In this document: positions 1 to 10,400 of the stretch, in pieces
Layout: every line of letters starts with the position of its first letter
How positions within the stretch are numbered: position 1 is the first letter of the stretch
Assembly: GCF_003286085.1 (NCBI RefSeq)
Contig: NW_020825345.1
Coordinates: 930,001-994,000 of the forward strand
Direction of reading: 5' to 3'
DNA: 64,000 nucleotides
From: Drosophila persimilis
Lineage: Eukaryota > Arthropoda > Insecta > Diptera > Drosophilidae
Notes under the pieces: generated by a model
What the model was told of the DNA's origin: nothing
The model's input: the letters and a program-made list of their open reading frames with translations, nothing else
The model's database searches: none
Translations under genes and position numbers: made by a program

Positions 1-2106
1 AACAGGAAATGGGTATATGGGTATGGGAATGGGAATCGGATCGGAATGCCTTCCCACAAAAAATGATGTACATATCTTTTTTGATTGGTTTCTATTTTGG
101 TTTTATTTTTGTTTTGTTTTTTTATTTATAAGAATAATTTATGTCTGCTTAGATTTGTTCGGTTACATGACATGACATGACCTGACTATGGTATGGTAGC
201 ATCTTCAAACGTTTCCTCGTCCCTTCGGTTCCCCTCGCTGTGGGCTCTTCTCTCTAGCTATGCTTCCTGCTCTTCCGCTCTTTTGCTTGAAGTTATGTTC
301 CTATGCTGCAAAAAGTTCAAAATCTTTTCGCTTCTATATATATTTTTGGTTGCCTATATGGTCTATATATGGTGATTTGTTTTCATATCTTTTCTTTTTG
401 TAGTTGAGTTGAGGGTCAAATTACTTACGAGTTAACCTTTTTTTTTTGTTTTTTTTTCGTTTTTTGTTTTTATTTGCATTTGAGTTCTCTATTAGTGAGT
501 ATTGCATTGCTTCGATTCGATTTTTGGTTGTGTCCTATGCTAAAATATGTATATTGTATACTAATCTGGCTTAGTTTTAGTAGATATACGAGTATTTCTC
601 GAGGTTTGGGGGTCTAGAACATTTGATTTGAATTTTAAAAACCGATCGATCGATTACGATATACATACATATATATAGTATAAAGCCTGTAAAAAGGGAT
701 TTCGTAATACAAATAGAATGATTTTTTTGTTTTGTTTTCTTGGCTGTTGCATTTACTTGACTTTTTTCGTGTACGGAATTGAATTAATTGATTCGATTCG
801 AACTTACAAATTACAATACTATTACAATTACAATTACAAAAAATAAAGTTCGAGCATTGTATAAAAAATCGAGGTAAACTTGATAGTGCATCGGATCCGG
901 GAGTGGAGCGTGGCGTCACTTGTATGCTTTGTTCATTCTTTGGCGTCATTAATATTTTGTTGTTGCTGGTGTCACGGGGGGAAACTCAGGGCATTCGGTT
1001 CAGTGGTTCAGTGGGCATTTAGGGGAAAGGTGGCGGCAGCCGCCGAAGGCATATTCGATTCCAATTCTTGATTTTACGATTTCTAATGGCTGTGTTCGGT
1101 GTTCGGTGTTCTGTTCTAAACGCTCCCTAAGCAAGCCTACGGATTGACAACATGGCTCACTGATTCACCGAACAGGGCTTAGTGTTCAGTGTCCTTCTTT
1201 CAGATGATATGAGGGCTCTACTTATACGAGAATGGGCTCATGGGCATGAAGGTGAACTAAATCACGATACCTGTCTTTTTCTTTATACGAGTACATATAG
1301 TATTTTGTTGCTTCTTATACTATATCCTATATGAAAGAGAGGGAGAGAGAGATAGAGAGAGACAGAGAGAGAGAGAAGAGAATATTTCGCATTTCGATCT
1401 TGTTTGTTTTTTCGTTTGTATTTGTTTTTGGGGGGTGGGCAAGTTTTTCCTATTTCGATCTCCTTTCAGAACTGCAACGTATATACTTTCTATACCTTCT
1501 GTTTTTGTTATACATATATATGTAGTATTGTATATGTTTTTTCTCTTAATAGGAAGAAGTTAGATAGTCTTAACATACGTGTACATAGCTATATTTGATA
1601 TCCATGGCGTTTTTGTGGTGCTTACATTTTTGTTTCGTTTTATTAGTTTTTTTTTAGTTTTTAATTTTTGTTCGTTTTGTTTTTGGGAACTTTTGGAACT
1701 GGGGAAACTTGAATTGCTTGTGGTGTGGGCTGGCTACGCCAAGTGGGGCCCGGGGCCATTCCCCACAGTGGGACAGGGCAAGCCAGGACGTGAGTTTAGC
1801 GTACCTATGTATATGTATATTTATATGTGTATGTCAGCATACATACATATATAGGCGTGTGTGAGGGGTGTGTGTGTGCTCCTAAAGCGGCAAATATGCA
1901 CCCTGTTTGAGAGATTAATGGGCAATTTGCTTTGTCAAATATTTCTTAAGACTTATACTTAGATTTGTTTGCCTTTTGCCTGGGATCAGCATTATCATTA
2001 TCATTATCATTATTCGGTATTGGTTTCCTCGCAGCATTATCATCATCCTTATCATTTTAATCATCATTCCAACCATCCATCCATCCATCCTTCAATCGTG
2101 ACACTT
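1..2106 (-). other. Cbl: Cbl 3' untranslated region (probable)
   Basis: This AT-rich stretch follows the Cbl long-form stop codon and has no convincing coding sequence on either strand. On the minus strand it has AATAAA signals (seen as TTTATT at 102-107 and 121-126), so a 3' UTR of about 2 kb is plausible, though the transcript could end earlier or continue beyond the window. It contains a GA-rich simple repeat at about 1336-1380, a TACGAGTA octamer at 587-594 and another at 1286-1293, and short ATCATT/ATCC runs at 1990-2095. The UTR assignment is inferred from position and signals only. Confidence 0.5.
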
Positions 2107-5100
2107 TTAGGCGCTATTCTTGGAGACAAACTCGCGCAGTATGTCGCCAGCCATCTCGACGTTGTTGCGCGATATCCCCAGAGCAGTGATTGCATTCTCC
2201 TTGGAGTATCCCGCGTTCATCAGGCGCGCTATATACTCCAAATTGATGTTCTCGTAGGGAACGGAGCCGCAGTCTTTTTGATTGATCGTCACGTTGGCGT
2301 AGAGCAGCGGTTGGGCCTGCTGCTGCTGTTGCTTCTGCTGTTGTTGCTGATGCTGCTGTTGCTGATGCTGCTGTTGCTGGTGCTGCTGTGGAGGCGCAGG
2401 TGCAGTCCCCGCCGCTGTCGTCGTTGTCTGGGTCACTGTCTGCTTGGGAGCGGCCTTTTTGCCGTTGGCAAGGGTTGCGGCGGCTGCCAGCGCCACCGAC
2501 CCGCCAGTGCTGGTGGTGCACAGCTGTGTGTAGTGCGAGGAGGCCGAGTCCTGCCTGGTGAGGGTCACGCCACGGGCCTCTAGGGGGCGGGTATCGATTA
2601 CGCCGCTGATGGTCTCCGCGGGCCCCACCTCCACGATGTCCTCGTCCAGCAGGGACAACACTGGGGAGGTGGTGCTCGTCGCTATGCGCTGCTGCCGCAT
2701 CAAGTCCTCGGCCAGGGTGTCCACGCTGGGCGTCACATGCGGCGGAATCGGCGGAGCTGTCGTCTGGGGCGGCACGTTGTCCATGCTGCACTGAATGTTG
2801 TCGATACTCTTGCTGGTGGTCGGCGGGGCAGTCACCTTGCCCGGAGTCTCGACGCCCGGGGAGGACTTACGCGGCGGGAGTGGAGGTGCCACCACAGCTG
2901 AAGCGGCGCCCGACCCAGAGGCCGAATCCTGCAGGTTCTGGAGGATGGCATACGAGCTGGTCGAGGCGGTGTCACTGCCGCTGCCGCTGGACGCAGAGTT
3001 CTCCGATTTTCCAGGCAACTTCTGGCCGTACGTGGAGTTGGCCACGCACGAACCGATCAGGGGAGCACTCATGCGGTTCGTCGACTTCTGGCTGATGCTG
3101 GCCCCTCCTCCATTGCTCAGGACAGCGGAGGCCGGCGGGGCGGAGGGCTGGGGCTGCGAGGAGGATCCTGCAGCGGTGCCTGATGTTGATGCTGATGATG
3201 ATGCTGCTGCTGCTCCTGCCGTTGCCGCCGATGATGTGGACGAGGAGCTGGAGCTGGGTAGGCTGAGGACCGGACTGCCGCCCGAATAGAGATCGTTCTG
3301 CACGGCCATCAGGCTGGGCGTGGTGCTGCGCCGTCCAAGACGCGGCGAGGTGTGCGGACTGTGCTTCTCCGCGGCGGCCCCAGCGGCTGCCGAGGTACTG
3401 AGGGCGTGCAGCGAGGAGGTGGCTATGTTGAAGTCGCCCATGTCCTAGAGGGGAGGCGGAGGATTTAGTTAGGCAGATAGATGCGTGGAGGGCTAGGGCA
3501 TGCCGCTAACAGGAGGACTGGGGAGTAGGCTGCAGATCTGTGCATGCAGAACGGAACAGAATGGAGAATCAACAACAAAAGAGAGTGAACAGTGGGGGGA
3601 CAGGAGAAGGAGATGTTGAGAAAGAACAAATGAAAACATAATTCAATTGCAACCAATAATTAAATATTCATAAAATGTATATATTTTTCTTTTGTTTTAA
3701 TACGTTTTTTTGTTTTCGTTTTAGCATAAAACTTATTAAGGAAATCAGAAAAAAATAAACTAAAGGCTATGATGTATGTATAAAAATTGCATTAGATGTA
3801 TTACATAAATAAACATTATCGAATATACGCGATTGATGTGATCCTAGACTCGATCTGATCCTAGATCTGCAAGGATATGTTAACGAAATGAGCCAAGGGA
3901 TGAGCTTTAATTGAGAGCAGTGCCCAAAGGGACTGCCTCAATGAAAATTTCTGTGCTAATACTTTTAGTTTTTTAGCTAAAAACGATCGCTGTCCATTCC
4001 GGCCTTCAGACAGAAATTGTGACATGTGCACTCACAGAGAAGCAAACGTTGTGTTTCATTTTAATAATCTAACTAAATTAATCAATTGTTGGCCTCTCTC
4101 TTCCTTTCGTTATAGCCTTGTTTCGTTTTGTTATTTCGTTATTTTTCTTCGTTTTGTTAATAATAAATTACAGTCTTAGGCCAGCCCTCGGGCATGATAT
4201 GGTGGCTGCTTACACATACATCAAACTGAAACCGATCGGAAGCAAACACACGCTACTAAAAACTAAATATATCTTTGGAAGTATTAAACAATAAACTAAA
4301 ATGAAATAAACACATAACGGAGCAAAATGTATACGTGAGGATGAGTCTAAGGAATACTGCCGGGGATAAGAATACACAGATTATAAAGAGATAGAGAGAG
4401 AGTGCGCGAGAGAGAGAGAGAGAGAGAGAGAGGTGGAAGCTCTACCAGATAATACAGAACGAGTTACAATTATAAATTCCTATGTACAAAAGACCGATCG
4501 AGGGCGAACAGAAAATGAATCATCAAATGAATGAATGCATAGAGAGATAGAGCAAGGGCGCGCGAAAGAGAGAGAGGAAACGAAACGAATAAGAACAAGT
4601 GTGAAGCAGCGAGCGCGATAACGAACATGGGGCTGATGAGCCACTTCCGCTTTGGCGCGGTGCGGCGCACACGAACGAGGAATTTCAACTACATAATGGG
4701 TGGATGGATGAATGAATGGGATACATGAATGAATGAATGAATGGATGAATGGATGGACAGATGGGATGGCATGGGGTCTGTTCTGAGTGTGCTAGTGTCT
4801 ATGTCCGTGTGGATTAGTTGCGGATGAGTTTTGGCTAATAATTTAAATATGTTACAGCTAAAACAAACAAATTAATTAAAACTGGAAACTGCAAGAAACT
4901 GCAAACTGCAGGCTAAACATTAAACTTATATAAACAATAGCAGTTGTAAGATCTAGTTGTATATATAATGTATATATAGGTAGATATAGATGTATATATA
5001 AACGAACCAAAAGTAATCATAAGAGTAATGTGTATATATAAATAGCAGCACAGGCGGCAGCGGAGCAGGCGGATCAGGCTTTGAACAAAACTATACCTCT

Positions 5101-6706
5101 GTATCGTCGTCGTCCTGCTGCTGCTGTCGCCCATTGGTGACATTGCGATTGTGTTGCTTGCGCGGATCGAAGGCATCCACAACGATCTGTTCGGTGCCCT
5201 TGATCTCGGCGCGACAGAAGGGACAGCCCTGTGCAAAAAGAGCATATCAATAGGTCAAAATGTTTCACTTCAGGGGTAGTAGAGTTCTACACGGAGCTTA
5301 CCTGTCCCTCAGAGTCAACCTGCCAGGAGGTGAGGCAGGGCGTGCACAGCAGATGACCGCAGGGCTCGATCCGGATATCCTTGTCGTTTTCCGCACAGAT
5401 TTTGCACAACTGAAAGGTGCTGCCTGGAATGCCAAGAAACAAAAAAGCTTTAGGAGGAAACGGCTAGGTGGGACTGTAGACATGTACTCACCCATTTCAC
5501 AGTATAGTTCGTATTGTTCTTGTGTTACAGTTATGTGATCCTCGGTAGGACTTTGCACGGCACAGGACAGATCCGGATTGTAGGCTTGGCCATCTGGATA
5601 CAAGTAGAAGCCCTCGCTGCAAGTAGACACACATTAATAATCGTCCTATTGAAGACTTATCCAAGCACACTCACCGATGACCATCGAGCAGCGCCTGGCA
5701 TAGCGATTTGTTCTGTGGAATCGTTTGCAGAATCTCGCCCTCTGCCGTCACATAGCCGATGGCCCACTGGCCGAGTCGTGTGCAGGACAAACGAAAGACA
5801 TAGCTGCCGGCCTTGAGGATGTAGCGCTGGAGACGCGCCTTCACCTCGTCGTATGTGAGAAACGCCACATAGCCCGGATGGGTGACGGCCAGGATTTGCC
5901 AGTTGCGCAGCAATGTGACCCACGGCTGAAACAGACGCGTGAAGACATCGAATTCAAAATTCGAGATAAAGTCGTTGCACGTCAGGTCAATGGTGGTCTT
6001 CAGGGCCATAGCCTCCAGCCCCGACGATATCGGATGCACTTTGTTTAGCTCCTGTCGAAAGATCTTCCAAGGCACCAGTGTGCTGCGGGCGGGAGAATGT
6101 GTGTAAATGTTGAGACGATGCCACAAAGATGCATTGCCACAAAGCGAGCACTCACCTGTTACCAAAATTACTCTTCCAGAAGTCGGCCGCATCGGCCTTG
6201 GTGATTCGGAACTGATCGCCGGCAAAGACCCCGTTGGGGAATATCGCCTTGAGCTCGCTCAGCATGTGCGAAAAGACCAAACTAAGTTTGGTCAGGTTGC
6301 GGCGGTAATGGGAGTTCTCGTCGAACATCTTCTCCTTCCCCTCCTTGAAGAGCTTGATGGCCTGCTTGCATTTGCGCATCAGATTGTTGATGAAGACGTT
6401 GAAGTGCTCGTTGGCGTGCAGGAGGTGCATCTGGTCCTCGTTCTTGGAGTAGATGAGGCGCAGTCGCTGATACGTGTCCGGCAGTATATCCAGTATGAAG
6501 GGTGGACTGTTCTTGAGGTTCATTTTGGGCTGCTGGCACAGCTTGACCACCTTGTCCATCAGTTTCCACGTCTTCTCCAGCGTCTTCTTGTCCGTGGACA
6601 GACGCTGCGAGACGCATGCCTCCGAGATGGCACCGTGCAGTTTCGAAAAGAGTGAAGGAAAAATTTTTGGTTGTGATTGCACACGAGCTGTGCCTCTCGT
6701 CGCCAT
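2107..6706 (-). CDS. Cbl: Cbl E3 ubiquitin-protein ligase, long isoform
   Basis: Cbl binds phosphotyrosine on activated receptor tyrosine kinases (EGFR in flies) and ubiquitinates them for endocytosis and degradation. Reading by eye, the coding exons are 6706..6156, 6082..5675, 5616..5492, 5423..5302, 5228..5097 and 3444..2107, all joining in frame to 891 aa. Residues about 20-325 are the tyrosine-kinase-binding domain (four-helix bundle, EF hand, SH2-like with the GSYVFRLS motif). The linker tyrosine is near residue 358 (LYCEMG). The RING finger runs from about C368 (CKICAEN) to C407 (GCPFC), with the CGHLLC core. The last exon encodes a Ser/Ala-rich tail with a [11 protein letters not shown] proline motif, a Gln/His run and a C-terminal UBA domain ([12 protein letters not shown], then [12 protein letters not shown]). 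An in-frame ATG 25 codons upstream (6781) exists, but MATRG matches the fly protein start as I recall it. Confidence 0.96.
3445..5090 (-). other. Cbl: Cbl long-form intron / short-form 3' UTR
   Basis: This 1.65-kb segment separates Cbl exon 5 from the long-form tail exon. It ends with a good acceptor (CCCTCTAG before 3444). It is AT-rich and has no coding exon that I can support. It contains a purine GA tract at 4388-4433 with several GAGAG sites, a second GA-rich patch at 4536-4580, and an ATGAATGG-type microsatellite at 4700-4760. I did not find a canonical AATAAA on the minus strand, so the short-form poly(A) site is not obvious. Confidence 0.6.
4388..4433. repeat. GA dinucleotide tract in Cbl intron
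   Basis: The sequence alternates G and A for most of 46 bases, broken once by GTGCGC. Such tracts contain overlapping GAGAG sites, the core recognised by fly GAGA factor. Whether it is regulatory or only a microsatellite cannot be told from sequence. Confidence 0.7.
5091..6706 (-). CDS. Cbl: Cbl short isoform (no C-terminal tail)
   Basis: The same first four exons as the long form are followed by exon 5 read through its splice donor. The exon ends GAT ACA GAG, and the retained intron continues GTA TAG, so translation stops two codons into the intron (TAG at 5093..5091). The predicted product is 447 aa, close to the 448 aa short Cbl known in D. melanogaster. It keeps the kinase-binding domain, linker and RING finger but lacks the proline-rich segment and UBA domain. 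The last residues are Gln and Asp rich ([11 protein letters not shown]). Which form is made depends on whether the donor at 5096-5095 is used. The DNA down to about 3450 would serve as its 3' UTR or as the long-form intron. Confidence 0.85.
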
Positions 6707-6951
6707 CTTTTCTCTGCTGCTGCTGCTGTTCTGTGCTGCGCTGCTGTTGTTGTTGCTGGTTTGGGGAGTTGTAGGTTTCACTCTTGACGTTCACGACATG
6801 AATTCAAACCTGGCCAGAACTACGCACGCACTAAACCGAAACTCTCGCACTATTATTTATGCACTAGCCGTGTGCATTTGCACATTTCATTTGCTCCGTT
6901 CAGCAATATACGATTTTTTTATCTTTATCCCACACACAATTTCTTTTCAAT

Positions 6952-7057
6952 GAGTGGTGTGGCCGCGGATTTATCGTTAAGGTACACCGTCCGACCCTCA
7001 GAAATATACCAAAATATACCATTTCATTTAAAAAATATACCGTTAATATACTGACGA
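6952..7057 (-). promoter_or_regulatory. Cbl: Cbl promoter block: M1-like site plus M6-type GGTATATTT repeats
   Basis: On the minus strand, reading toward Cbl, there are tandem matches to the fly core-promoter motif 6 (KTYRGTATWTTT): AGTATATT, GGTATATTT, GGTATATTT and GGTATATTT between 7057 and 7001. They are followed 36 bases later by CGGCCACACCACTC at 6965..6952, a variant of motif 1 (YGGTCACACTR). This is the motif 1/motif 6 pair typical of TATA-less broadly expressed fly genes. The block lies about 250 bp upstream of the Cbl ATG. A near copy sits in front of the diflavin reductase gene at 26061-26159. Confidence 0.6.
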
Positions 7058-7080
7058 GCTCAAGTTCTATTTTACATATT

Positions 7081-8330
7081 TCTCGTTTTTGATATTCTGT
7101 CGAATATTACTAGCTAAATAGAATATTTAGCCATGCCATCATCATTTTATACGATTGATGAATAAATTTTCTATTTAACTGGTGTATTCTCAATACTTGC
7201 TATTATTGAATTTTGCGTAAAAAAAGGTTTTAGCGAAATAAGTCAAACAAAAAACAAGTAGCGAAATAGCTCAATCAAAACAAACGAAAAAGGAAATTGC
7301 TCAATTTTGATATTCCATTGAATAATGCTGACTAACTAAATCTCTCAGCAATGCCCACATAGTTTTATCCCATTGATGAATACATTTTCTACAAGATTGG
7401 ATAGTTTTTAATCCTTGCTTTTATTGTACTTATTGTAAAAAAAAGGTTTAAACGAAAAAGTTCAACAAAAAAGGAGTCGCTATATTGCGTGTAAGCCGTA
7501 GTATAGGCCTTTGTATACCCTATTTTTGTTCTAATTTTATATGATAGTATAAATATTGATATGAAGATAAAACGTAACTTATAAAGACCTTCTCTCAAAT
7601 TGACATTTTTTAGACATATTCATGTGTATGATGAGTGATGAGTATATGATCTTGATCCTGATACCTATTCTTGGTCTCTGAAAGAAGACAATAAGCTTTA
7701 AAATATCGTTGAAATATTGAAAATAATATTACATAATATTGAATAATATTAAAATATATTGAAAATAAATTGTTTTTGCCTGGGATGACAAACATATTCA
7801 CAATTCTATAACATCCATTTCCCCCAGGGTATGTGTGCATGGAATGGGACTCATTGTTGTCAACCGGCTATGACGACTAATTCTTGGTTATTCTTTCTGC
7901 CGTCGAATATTCCCAGCTATATAGATCTCTCAGTTTTGCCCAGATAATTTTATATGATTGCTGAAACAATTTTAATCAGGATTAACTACTTTTAAGTACT
8001 TGCATGTTTTTTGTTTTGACAAAAACACGATTTCAACAAAAATGTTCAATAGTCGCAGGTTGTGACGTCAATGTTGCTGGTATTTGCATACTCATTTCTT
8101 ATCAACCAGAGTGTGGCTTTTGTATACCCTAATTCGTGAATATTATATAAAGATACTGTCTTCCAACCTGCTTTCAAACGTAATTAGTAAATACCTTGTC
8201 TTAGATTGCATTTTTTTGGTCTATTCATGCATTTGATTAGGTGTTTGTAAATAAATCCTGATCCCAGTACCAGTTCTTGGTCTCTGTAGACAGACGATAT
8301 GCTGTAAAATAGGGTGGTAATTTATTTTAG
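7081..8330. repeat. Diverged tandem repeat, about 590-bp period
   Basis: Two long copies (about 7309-7720 and 7898-8312) and one truncated copy (about 7088-7260) share ordered blocks: GAATATT-like start, AGCTA, ATCTCTCAG, TGCCC then A-T-AGTTTTAT, GATTG-TGAA, a poly-A plus GGTTT block, TTTGTATACCCTA, TAAAGA, and near the end TTCTTGGTCTCTG followed by GAC and ATA. Identity by eye is roughly 60-75 percent with many small indels, so the duplication is old. No ORF is conserved. The unit may come from an old transposable element or satellite; I cannot name the family. Confidence 0.65.
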
Positions 8331-8405
8331 GTAATTTATCTAAGTCCGTTATGTAAAAATTATGTAGAAATTTCATTTGTAATTTGTAAAATGTACATGT
8401 ACCTA

Positions 8406-8421
8406 CCAACAGATGGCGCTG
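8406..8421 (+). promoter_or_regulatory. CTCF-like insulator motif
   Basis: The sequence CCAACAGATGGCGCTG fits the core of the insect CTCF site (CC, then AGATGGCGC). It lies in the intergenic DNA between Cbl and the Kazal gene, next to repeat-derived sequence, where a domain boundary would be reasonable. Only the core match is seen; no binding is shown. Confidence 0.45.
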
Positions 8422-8464
8422 CTTGAGTAGTTGACATGTAGCCGAACTAACTACATTTTAACCT

Positions 8465-8660
8465 TCTTATTTCTCGACGAGTATAGCGGTATGTTCGATT
8501 TGTGGTTAAAATGGATGTGTGTAACACCCCGAAGGAAGCGTTTCTGATCCCATAAAGTATATATATATTCTTGATCAGCAGCAATGGCCGAGTCGATGTA
8601 GCCATGTCTATCTGTCGGTCCGTCCTGGCGCCTAGTTTTCAGAATTTTTTGACTGTAACT
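8465..8660 (+). mobile_element. Relic of a dispersed transposon-like repeat
   Basis: The segment has CGAGTAT, GGTATGTTCGATTTGTGGTTAAAATGG and further on CATAAAGTATATATATTCTTGATCAGC with AGCCGAGTCGATGTAGCCATGTC and CTGTCGGTCCGTCC (pieces given in order). The TTCTTGATCAGC / GCCGAGTCGAT phrase is a familiar part of dispersed short elements in Drosophila genomes (Helentron/DINE-1-like or SGM-like). The first part has a partial partner at 32212-32262 in this window. No terminal structure or ORF remains. The family assignment is uncertain. Confidence 0.45.
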
Positions 8661-10400
8661 TTGATATATAGAAACCTTAATTCATTTAAATATGAATCAA
8701 TGCACTATTTATGCTTTTAGAGTAATCTTAAAGATTTAGATGATTTAATCTTGAAATTAAACTGAAACTGAAGAGTGTTACCACGTTTTGCTCCCACGCC
8801 TCCTATGTGTATATTAGAGTAGGAGAAGCCCATTATCATTTTGCGTTAAGTTAGGATCACATTAGAAGCTTACCCAGCCATAAGAGCACATGTAAGCCCT
8901 AGCAAGAAATACGGGCCTGTGGATAATTAAAGGTCACTCAAGAGCAACCTCTCGCCTTTATTATACGGCTATCATGCCTACAACGACACAATAAATACAA
9001 AAATGTTGCTTAAGGATGAGCACGGCCCATCAAGCAACAATCCAACAGGCGATAAGAAAGTGCCCGGAAGAAGGACCTCTAGGATGATATGATCCTCCGC
9101 CTCCCCATTTAAGTGGAGCTCTGGCACCGCATTTATATAATACGTATACGACGAGTAATAATCGTTGTACTCGTACTCGAATCTTGTCTTTTTCTTGATG
9201 CGGCGTCACAGCCACCATCCACAGAGGCTGTGATTAGAGCGGCATCGTAGAAAACCCGCAGAACAGGTGCGTGGATGGAGGATGGGATGCCAGCTTCTAT
9301 CTTTTATTATGGCCATTTCTTCGCACACAATCTTTTTAATATGCACTGCCGCCAGTGCAGCTACAATTTTCACTTTCCATTTTATTGGCAGCCCCGCAGG
9401 CCGCAGCAGCAGCAGCAGTAGCGACCGCAGGCAAACGTCAAATATTTGGCCAAAAAGAAATTGCACGGCTGCCAAAAGGTTTTTACGTCTGCCTGGCTTT
9501 CTTTTAATTAATTTTTTCGGCTTTTTCTTGTGTGTGTGTATGTGTATGTGTGTGTGTGCCGCTGTTCGTGTCTCCAGCATTAGTTCTGGACGATGATGGC
9601 GCTCAAAAGCCAAGTCATGGCTGTCATATGCAGTTTGGCTCCAAGGCCCCACTGATGGTCGCCGTCCCCGTTGTCTGGCTGCCCAAAAACTAACTGTAAA
9701 CCATTCACTTACTGACCTCTTTTTTACCGCTGCTGTTGCCGTTTCTGCTGCTGTTGCTGCTGCTGCTGTGCAGCCGCCTCCACCTCCACCTCCACTCAAT
9801 TTTCTTTAATGCACGCGACTCTCCCGCCGCCATTGATCTGTATGTGTGTGTGTTTGTGTGTGTGACCCTTATTCGCAACGCCACTCAGGCGTAAAATTTA
9901 TGGCTTTAAAGTCTACAAGTCTATAAACACAGCTTCCAGCTAGCAACGAGAGCTGCACTGCGGCGGCGGCACTGTGGCTGCACTTTCTACTGCAACTGCA
10001 ACTGCAACCGCATCGGAATCGTGTGGATCGTGTCTATTGGAGAGGAGGAGCACAGCACCGCACTGCACCGCACAGCATGGAGCATGGGAGCATGGAGCGC
10101 GGACCATGGCGCATGGAGTGTGTGTGGTGTGGTGTGTGTTATAATTTCAAATGCGGTTCGCCTTTTTGGTTGCATTTGCTGCCACTTTTGGCAAATTAAA
10201 TTTGTACGCAAAACCGATTAGGCAGCAGCGGCAGGCAACAACATGGCCAAGTTGTTATTTTAAATACCGACAACTCCATTTAATCAATATGCCATGATGC
10301 CATGGAACAAGGCGATAGCTTTAGCTTCAGCTTCAGCTCCTCCAGCATATGGGCTCCAGCTCCAGCACCAGCGCTGTGTAAGCGCTGTGTAAGCCAGCGT
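8661..10400. other. Intergenic DNA, no gene seen
   Basis: I see no supportable coding exon or RNA gene. The stretch contains CAG/CTG runs near 9406-9420 and 9730-9770, a GT-rich microsatellite at 9531-9562 and 9840-9864, and a TACTCGTA octamer at 9168-9175. The longest ORF (minus, 9799..9206) is low complexity and has no domain. Confidence 0.6.

Noticed and set aside
1969-2583. 204-codon plus-strand ORF with Leu run
   Set aside because: Antisense of the Cbl poly-Gln region.
2114-2791. 225-codon minus-strand ORF in another frame of Cbl
   Set aside because: Shifted-frame shadow of the Cbl tail exon, which has a UBA domain in the true frame.
9206-9799. 197-codon minus-strand ORF
   Set aside because: Gly, Ala and Leu runs from trinucleotide repeats; no domain or clear start context.
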